Positions 58,050 to 64,000 of a DNA stretch of 64,000 nt are shown piece after piece (position 1 is the stretch's first letter; each line of letters opens with the position of its first letter). The DNA is taken from assembly GCA_016712885.1 (NCBI GenBank), contig JADJQF010000006.1, positions 124,001-188,000 of the forward strand, in the 5' to 3' direction. A program made the position numbers and the translations under genes. Below the pieces are notes generated by a model, which saw only the letters and a list, made by a program, of their open reading frames with translations, made no database searches and was not told the origin of the DNA. The stretch is from Candidatus Flexicrinis proximus. GTDB lineage: Bacteria; Chloroflexota; Anaerolineae; Aggregatilineales; Phototrophicaceae.

Positions 58050-60435
58050 CTAGTTCTGACCCCGGAACGTTTCCGGGACGGGCAAACGCCCACCGTTAGG
58101 CGGCGGTGGCGAGGTCAGGTATTCATCGTAATGCAGCAGACTGAGCGCATCGATATAAACCTTACCACCGACACCAGGGAATTTCACCTGGACTTTGATC
58201 TTGGTAACCGCTGGCGCGTTCAACCCCAGAACCAGCGAGATTTCCTGGCGGAAATAGGGCTGCGTCAGGGCCTGATCGCGCGGGAGCTGCTGGAGCTTGA
58301 GTGTTTTGATCTGGCCGTCTGCCAGCGTGAAGGCGACCTTGACGTTGAAGGCGGCGGTCAGGTTTACGGTGTCGAATTGACCGCTCAGGCTGAAAGCGTC
58401 CCCGGCATCGCCCAGCAGCAGCGCGTTCTGTTTGAGGCTGGCGGTCAGCCCGGTATTGCCCTTCATCCGGTAGGCACACTCGCCCTCGAAGGCGTAAAAC
58501 AGCGGATCGGCATCGCACATGAGCTTGCTGCCGGCCGTGTTGCTTAGCGTCCAAGAGGCCGGTTGTTTGGGGGTCGCGGCGGCGGGTGTTTCAAATGTCC
58601 CGTTCGTGATCAGCTCTGTGCCGATACCGGAATACCCTTCGGCAGTCACGGTCCAGGTCCGGGTCGACTTACTCACGCCAGCTTGCGTGGCGTGCAGGGT
58701 ACCGCCAATGTCGGTCACTTCGGCCAGAACAGTCATGGTACCCGCGCTGATCGGCGTGAACGTGAAATACGAGACTTCCAGATTGGCGTAGGCGGAGTCC
58801 TGCATCAGTGTGCCGTCAACGCTCCATTTGACGCGGGTGTTGTCGCCTGATCCCGGCGAAAGCACCGTGAGCGCGAAGACCTGTGATTGTGCCGACGGGA
58901 TGTTGACCGTACCCGCCAGTGGATCAGGCACGGCTGTCCCTGGCTCAACGATGTCGATCCCTGTGCCGCTGCCTAAACTTCCCCAGTAGGTGCCCTGCCC
59001 CTCCCAGCCACCGCCATAGAGCACGACCGGAAGCTGCTCGCTGGCGACCGGGCCAAACGGCTGGCCGAGCGAGCGCATCGTGCAGTTGTAGCACGGGCGG
59101 TAGTAAACGGTGGGCTGGTAATGCGCGCCAAGCCACAGCCCGGGGATTTCCGGGCCGAGCGCGGCGGAAGTCGGGATGGGAGTCGTGGGGTTGATCCAGC
59201 GCGACCATTTGATCAGCGAACGCGCGGTCTGGTCGGTGACGTTGGGGCGGCAGGGCGTCGTGATCCCGGAGCGGCCAAAATCGGAACAAGGCGGATAGCC
59301 AGGTGTAAACGAGTCGTACTCGTCGTCAAGGCGCACAAGGCTGTGTCCAACCTCGTGCTGAAGCATCTCGATATAACTACTCGTCTTGGAAACCACCGCA
59401 ACTGCACCGCCGGAGCCACCGTAATCAATATCGTTGACAATCACGAAAATCTCGTCCCAGTCGGCGTAGCCGGCGTTGGCATCCGCATTGATGGCGGCCC
59501 CGTCGGCGGCCACCAACAGGCGCGCGATGCCGCCATAACAATACGTTGAGTTATAACGGGTGTTTCTTAATGCCCGATTGCATTATCCAGCGTGCTCTCC
59601 GGGCAACAAGCAAAGGGATCGTGCCTCCCGAACAGGATGGGCTGTACTGGGGTTGATCCGCGCCCGACTCCACCGACTCGCCGAAAACGGCGACCGCGTT
59701 GAAGTAATTCTCATAGGTGCTGAACGGCGCAAATCCAAACAGCCCGTCGGCCAGCGCCTGGGCGTCCGCCTCGAAGGCAGCCTGCTGCGCGGCGGTATAG
59801 CCATCACCCAAAATCACGATGTCGAGACGATTGGCAGGGTCGCCATTGTCGTAGCCGTCGAGTGGGATCAGGGTCACGTCACGGGTGGCGCGGGTACCGT
59901 AAAGCGCAGCCACGGCAGTCAGGTCAATAATTGCGCTGCTGCGGCCGGAGCTTACCAGGGAGACATCCAGTTTATTTGCGCCGGCGATCACCGGCACTTT
60001 CACGCTGAAGGCTCGATTTTCCGGCAAAATCCGCGTGCCCTGGATATTGGAGCCGTCAGCACCGGTGACACTCAGGTTATTGGGATCAAGCGCAAACTCG
60101 GCGCGAATCCAGCGCGGCACGGTCACCGTGGTCTGGAAGACCACCGCGCCGGAAACATCGTCGATCAACTGGACGGCGGCGAGATCGAATTCGGGGTCGG
60201 GCGCGGCCTGCAGAGCCGCCACGTAGCGCGTGATTGGATCAGACCGGAGAGTCGAGCGCACAAACGTGGCCGTATAGCCCGCTACCGTGACCTGCCCCCC
60301 CGCGTCGACACTGAGGGTCAGGGCGTGAACCGGCACGCCGCCGGGAAGCGGAATAGGCTGGGCGACTACCCCGAGCACGATCAGACACAGGACGGTTAGC
60401 AGGCTTAGCAGGCGGAAGGCGCGGAAGTATGTCAC
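58050..60435 (-). pseudogene. Secreted M64-type metallopeptidase split by frameshifts
   Basis: Two minus frames belong to one exported peptidase. The N-terminal part (GTG 60435; signal peptide LLSLLTVLCLIVLGVVA-QP) contains NRLDIVILGDGYTAAQQAAF and ENYFNAVAVFGESVESGAD, typical of the M64 IgA-peptidase family. The second part contains the zinc site HEVGHSLVRLDDEYD, then a long Ig-like/linker region and a C-terminal module (NGTFETPAAATPKQPASWTL...VPETFRGQN). Between about 59550 and 59640 the sequence needs two frame changes to join them (middle piece ESTLDNAIG). The break may be real decay or sequencing error. Confidence 0.8.
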
Positions 60436-60562
60436 GGATCGACCTCGGTTGACGCGATATTATGCAGTGTACCCCCGCATTTTATGCGCGGTCAATGAAG
60501 GTATGCGCGTGTAGGGGGATCGTCAGGCGGCGTGGCTCAGGCAGGTCATACCAGCCAGAACG

Positions 60563-60592
60563 CCAGAAGGCACGGGGTTCCGTGCCTTCTGG
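60563..60592. terminator. Perfect 13-bp hairpin between genes
   Basis: CCAGAAGGCACGG (60563-60575) pairs fully with CCGTGCCTTCTGG (60580-60592) over a GGTT loop. It lies in the 200-base gap after the cation ATPase stop (minus strand). There is no T-run on either side, so it may be a terminator of a weak kind or a 3'-end stabiliser. Confidence 0.45.
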
Positions 60593-60635
60593 GTTATGCA
60601 GCGATGGGGACGAGGGATGTCTCGCCGTGATTAGA

Positions 60636-63563
60636 TTAGCGCCGGCGCATCGCCCATTTGTCGGCTTCAACGGCCACGTAAGTGATCACGGCCAGCGCGA
60701 CGCAGATGAAGAAACCAACCGGCGGGAGCGCAACCGTGCCGAAGAAGTCACGCAGGAACGGCACATAGAGCAAACCGATCTGAAGCAGGACGGTCAGCGA
60801 GATCGCGCCAATCACGGCCATGTTGCTGGTGTAGCCGATCTTCCAGATGCCAAAGCGCTCGCTGCGGACGGCCAGCGCATGGCCCATTTGCACGAATACC
60901 AGCGTCGTGAAGACCATGGTGCTCCAGAGCGCCATGCCTGCTTCTGTCGCCGCTGCGGGGAGTACGCCGCCCTGAATGCGCGCGATAAATTCCTGACCGA
61001 AGCTGATCGCGGAGCCGTCCGCGCGCAGCACCGGGAACATCAACACCACAATCATGCCCATAAACCCGATCAGCGCGCCGATGCGGAGCAGATAGCCGCC
61101 CAGGCCGCGGCTGAAGACGCTTTCGCGCGGGTCGTACGGTGGGCGAGACATCGAATCGGTTTCGCCTTTTTCCACACTGAGCGCCAGCGCCGGCAACCCG
61201 TCGGTCACGAGGTTCATCCACAAGATTTGCAAGGTGTTGACCGGCAGCGGCAGACGCAGGAACTGGGTCAGGAACAAGACACCGACCTCGCCGATATTGC
61301 TGCCGAGGATGTACTTGATGAACTTACGGACATTGTTGTAGATCGTACGGCCTTCTTCGGCGGCGGCAACGATGGTGGCGAAGTTGTCGTCGAGGATGAC
61401 CATGGCCGAGGCTTCTTTGCTGACGGCGGTGCCGGTAATGCCCATCGCTACGCCAATGTCGGCTTTCTTGAGGGCCGGGGCATCGTTCACACCGTCGCCT
61501 GTCATGGCGACGATCTCGTGCTGCAGCTGCAGGGCCTGGACAATGTTCAGCTTATGTTCCGGCGAAACACGCGCGAAGACCGATGCTTTCTTGACCGCGT
61601 CGCTCAACTGCTGATCGTTCATCAGGGTGATTTCGCGGCCGGTGAAAACGTGTCCTTGTGTCTTTGCTTCCGCAAAGCTGGAATCGCGGATGATGCCAAG
61701 TTCTCTGGCGATGGCGAAAGCGGTCGCCGGATGGTCGCCAGTGATCATCACGGTACGAATTCCCGCCGTCACGCAGCGTTCAACCGCAAGCTTGACTTCT
61801 GGACGCGGGGGGTCAATGAGCGCGACGCGGCCCAGGAAGGTAAACCCCTGCTCGATAGTGCTGACATCGACTTTGGCCGGCAGCGCATCGAGTGTTTTCA
61901 TGGCAAACACAAGATCGCGCAGCCCTTTCTCAGCGGTCTCGGCATCCTGCTTCAGAACCCGCTCGCGGAAGGTCAGCGATCCATCGGGGTTAAACTGCGG
62001 GTGCGGGGTTTTCTCGTCGAAGGGACGATCCTCACCCATCACTTTGACAGTCGTGCTGACTTCGAGCATCGAATCGACAGCGCCCTTCATGAAGGCGACG
62101 TAGCGGGCAGCCGGGTCGCGGAACAGTGGCACCTTTTGCGTCGTGCCGTTCTGTTCGATCATGATGTGCGGCATGCTTACCACCTCGTGAATGGTGGTCA
62201 TACGCTTGCGTTCAGAGGAGAACGGGACTTCGGCCACGCGCGGGAGCATCGCTTCCAGTTCAGCCTTGGTCAGGCCGAACTTCTCGGCCAGTTCCACCAG
62301 CGCGGTCTCAGTCGGGTCGCCGATAAGGCCGTCGCTGCTGCGCTGCGCGTCGTTACACATCACCGCAGCCACGACGACATCGGCGTCGGTGTAATCCTTG
62401 AACGCGTAAGGGGTTGTGCCGTCACGGTCTTCCAGATGATCGCGACCGCCCACATAGAAGACACTGCGCGCGGTCATCTTGTTCTGGGTGAGGGTGCCGG
62501 TCTTGTCCGAACAGATTGTCGTCACGGAACCGAGGGTTTCGACCGCGGGGAGCTTGCGGATCAGCGCCTTGCGCCGCAGCATCCTCTGCGCGCCAAGGGC
62601 CAGCGCGATGGTGACGACAGCCGGCAGACCTTCCGGCACGACCGCTACGGCCATCGCAACGCCGTTGAGGAACGTATCCTGCAGCGCGCCGCCGTTGATC
62701 AGTCCGAGCAGCGTTCCGGCTGCGACGATACCGATGGACAGGAAGAACAGCGCCTTGCTCAGTTCAGCCATACGGCGCTGAAGGGGTGTCTGCTCGGTTT
62801 CTACTTCCTGAATCAGGGTGGCTATCCGGCCGAGTTCGGTGCGCTGGCCGGTGGCCGTGATAACGACCAGTCCGCGTCCATAGGTGACGGATGTGCCCAT
62901 ATAGACCATATTGGTGCGGTCGCCAAGGGGCGTATTCGGGTTAACCAACTGGCCGACAGATTTTTCGACGGGAAGCGATTCGCCAGTGAGCGAGGCCTCC
63001 TGTACGCTCATGTTATAGGATTCGAGCATGCGGCCATCGGCGGGGATGATGCTGCCGGCTTCGAGCAGCACGATATCGCCCGGGACAAGCAGGTTCGGCG
63101 CGACGTCCATCTCCCGCCCAGACCGGCGAAGCCGCACAATCGGCGCGCTCATCTTCTGAAGGGCGGCGATGGCCTTCTCTGCCCGGTATTCCTGGGAAAC
63201 GCCCAAGGCCGCGTTGGCGATGACGATCAGGGCGATAGCGATCACGCTTTTGGTTTCGCCCAGGAGTGCCGATACAACCGCCGCGCCGATCAGAATCATG
63301 ACCAGCGGGTCGGTAAGTTGTTCAAGCAGGATCTTCAACGGCGACTCGACGCCTTTGGCAATCAGCGCGTTTTCGCCGTAACGGGTCAGGCGGGCGGCTG
63401 CTTCTGTCTCATCCAGACCCTGACGAGGGTCAACAGCGAGACGGTTGAGCAGGACTTCGTTTTCGAGGAGCCAGGGGATGTTTTCATCCCCGGTGATGGT
63501 GGGGGGGGAAGACGGCAGATGCGCCGTCGAAGAAGCACTGGGATCCAATAGGGTTTCAGCCAC
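60636..63563 (-). CDS. SERCA-type cation-transporting P-type ATPase
   Basis: The 975-residue P2-type ATPase resembles calcium pumps. It shows the N-terminal cation ATPase domain (LDETEAAARLTRYGENAL), the A-domain TGES at 193-196, the PEGLP motif in helix 4 (310-314), the phosphorylated Asp353 in CSDKTGTLTQ, the N-domain FSSERKRMT and KGAVD, and the hinge TGDGVNDAPALKKADIGVAMG. The C-terminal helices carry NLVTDGLPALAL, as in SERCA/PMR1 pumps. It should export Ca2+ (or Mn2+) at the expense of ATP. Translation starts with GTG at 63563 after AAGGAAAAAACC. Confidence 0.92.
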   Translation of the reverse strand: MAETLLDPSASSTAHLPSSPPTITGDENIPWLLENEVLLNRLAVDPRQGLDETEAAARLTRYGENALIAKGVESPLKILLEQLTDPLVMILIGAAVVSALLGETKSVIAIALIVIANAALGVSQEYRAEKAIAALQKMSAPIVRLRRSGREMDVAPNLLVPGDIVLLEAGSIIPADGRMLESYNMSVQEASLTGESLPVEKSVGQLVNPNTPLGDRTNMVYMGTSVTYGRGLVVITATGQRTELGRIATLIQEVETEQTPLQRRMAELSKALFFLSIGIVAAGTLLGLINGGALQDTFLNGVAMAVAVVPEGLPAVVTIALALGAQRMLRRKALIRKLPAVETLGSVTTICSDKTGTLTQNKMTARSVFYVGGRDHLEDRDGTTPYAFKDYTDADVVVAAVMCNDAQRSSDGLIGDPTETALVELAEKFGLTKAELEAMLPRVAEVPFSSERKRMTTIHEVVSMPHIMIEQNGTTQKVPLFRDPAARYVAFMKGAVDSMLEVSTTVKVMGEDRPFDEKTPHPQFNPDGSLTFRERVLKQDAETAEKGLRDLVFAMKTLDALPAKVDVSTIEQGFTFLGRVALIDPPRPEVKLAVERCVTAGIRTVMITGDHPATAFAIARELGIIRDSSFAEAKTQGHVFTGREITLMNDQQLSDAVKKASVFARVSPEHKLNIVQALQLQHEIVAMTGDGVNDAPALKKADIGVAMGITGTAVSKEASAMVILDDNFATIVAAAEEGRTIYNNVRKFIKYILGSNIGEVGVLFLTQFLRLPLPVNTLQILWMNLVTDGLPALALSVEKGETDSMSRPPYDPRESVFSRGLGGYLLRIGALIGFMGMIVVLMFPVLRADGSAISFGQEFIARIQGGVLPAAATEAGMALWSTMVFTTLVFVQMGHALAVRSERFGIWKIGYTSNMAVIGAISLTVLLQIGLLYVPFLRDFFGTVALPPVGFFICVALAVITYVAVEADKWAMRRR

Positions 63564-63740
63564 GGTTTTTTCCTTAGACTTATGAGTTCACTTCAAGTGT
63601 GTCAGATGGATCGACGTCCTCTACCCCCCAAAACTGGGGGCTTACCCGTGTCAAGACCCAATGGTTAACGCAATTTGTATAAACGTTTAATAAGAGGCTG
63701 CGGCCTTGCGCGCCGCGGACTCTGCTTTCACAATATCGGT

Positions 63741-64000
63741 ATGATCAGTTTCATTGCAGTCTATATTGTAACAGGCTTGATCCTCATCGGCCTTGCGCGC
63801 CAACGGCGGCTGTACGGAGCGCGCGGTATCGCCGCCGGGTTGGTCGTGACATGGCTCACGCTGGGGGTGCTGGCCGGGGGCGCGGAAGCGTATTTCCGTT
63901 TCGCCTACGCTGCTTCCGACACGCCTATGCAGTGGACGCTGGCGGGCCAAAACTGGATCGCCCGCTATATGCGCTTCAACAGCCTCGGCTACCGCGATCG
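63741..64000 (+). CDS. Start of an exported SGNH-hydrolase-like protein, cut by window edge
   Basis: From the ATG at 63741 a frame of 86 codons runs off the window. It has a membrane helix (MISFIAVYIVTGLILIGLAR) and a second hydrophobic stretch (GLVVTWLTLGVLAGGAEAYF). It then reads TPMQWTLAGQNWIARYMRF and NSLGYRD. The N-S-x-G-Y-R-D motif often precedes the catalytic domain of membrane-anchored SGNH hydrolases. The assignment is inferred from this short stretch only. Confidence 0.55.
   Translation, partial: MISFIAVYIVTGLILIGLARQRRLYGARGIAAGLVVTWLTLGVLAGGAEAYFRFAYAASDTPMQWTLAGQNWIARYMRFNSLGYRD

Noticed and set aside
60462..63551. A 1029-codon open frame on the plus strand
   Set aside because: It is the antisense image of the cation ATPase gene. 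The translation is rich in His, Gln, Asp and Arg with no domain, and the minus strand has all P-type motifs.

Overview
The window looks like a 64 kb piece of a GC-rich, free-living bacterium. The mix of genes suggests a member of the Chloroflexota, probably Anaerolineae-like: secreted proteins with Ser/Thr/Pro-rich linkers, a Hanks kinase fused to a beta-propeller, a class V aminotransferase paired with an ACT-less phosphoglycerate dehydrogenase, a RecD2-type helicase, a SERCA-type ATPase and an M64-type peptidase. That placement is an inference from gene content only. No phage, insertion sequence, CRISPR array or rRNA was recognised. Genes are dense, lie on both strands and form many short operons, with several 1-4 base junctions. 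Indels break a few otherwise normal genes. One stretch (about 20860-21680) looks damaged or badly sequenced, so this may be a draft or metagenome assembly.

Layout. 1-5.5 kb (minus): a polytopic membrane protein cut by the window edge, a TPR protein, a PpiC-type foldase lipoprotein, a signal-anchored membrane protein and a helical unknown. 5.8-9.7 kb (plus): a membrane-anchored SGNH hydrolase and two tandem secreted paralogues. 9.9-12.1 kb: a serine-biosynthesis pair (class V aminotransferase plus SerA). 12.2-15.0 kb: a kinase/beta-propeller receptor translationally coupled to a GntR-type regulator. 15.1-19.2 kb: a sugar ABC importer (binding protein and two permeases) with an SGNH esterase. 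19.3-24.6 kb: a formylglycine-enzyme-like secreted protein, a GNAT acetyltransferase, the damaged G-rich/WD40 stretch, a serine hydrolase with a frameshifted propeller protein. 24.0-25.2 kb: ECF sigma factor with a probable membrane partner.

25.6-29.8 kb is the most coherent signalling block: a PotD-like lipoprotein, a Cache/HAMP histidine kinase, two single-domain response regulators and a small STAS-like protein, packed in one plus-strand operon. 29.9-34.8 kb: SixA, small lipoprotein and membrane proteins, an O-methyltransferase, an SDR and a Fur-family regulator. 34.9-37.0 kb: homoserine dehydrogenase followed by a REC-HisKA-HATPase protein. 37.3-45.7 kb: a TPR protein, a secreted glucose/sorbosone dehydrogenase-like propeller, a PPOX-type flavoprotein, DinB, AzlCD, an alpha/beta hydrolase, and RecD2 followed by a membrane-tethered ABM protein.

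46.0-53.2 kb encodes one giant secreted protein (2417 residues) with four copies of an unfamiliar module, about ten Ig-like (Big_1-type) domains, FN3 and a C-terminal module. Three tRNA genes (Pro, Gly, Met) with a visible promoter and terminator follow on the minus strand. The last part carries an NAD-dependent epimerase, a lipoprotein, a poly-Asp secreted protein, an M20 peptidase, a frameshifted M64 peptidase, a SERCA-type cation ATPase and the start of another SGNH-like protein.

Two themes cut across the window. First, an intergenic repeat with a conserved core and a changeable central hairpin occurs at least four times. Second, four secreted proteins in distant loci share a related C-terminal module with a Pro-rich tail, suggesting a common carbohydrate-binding or surface-sorting device.
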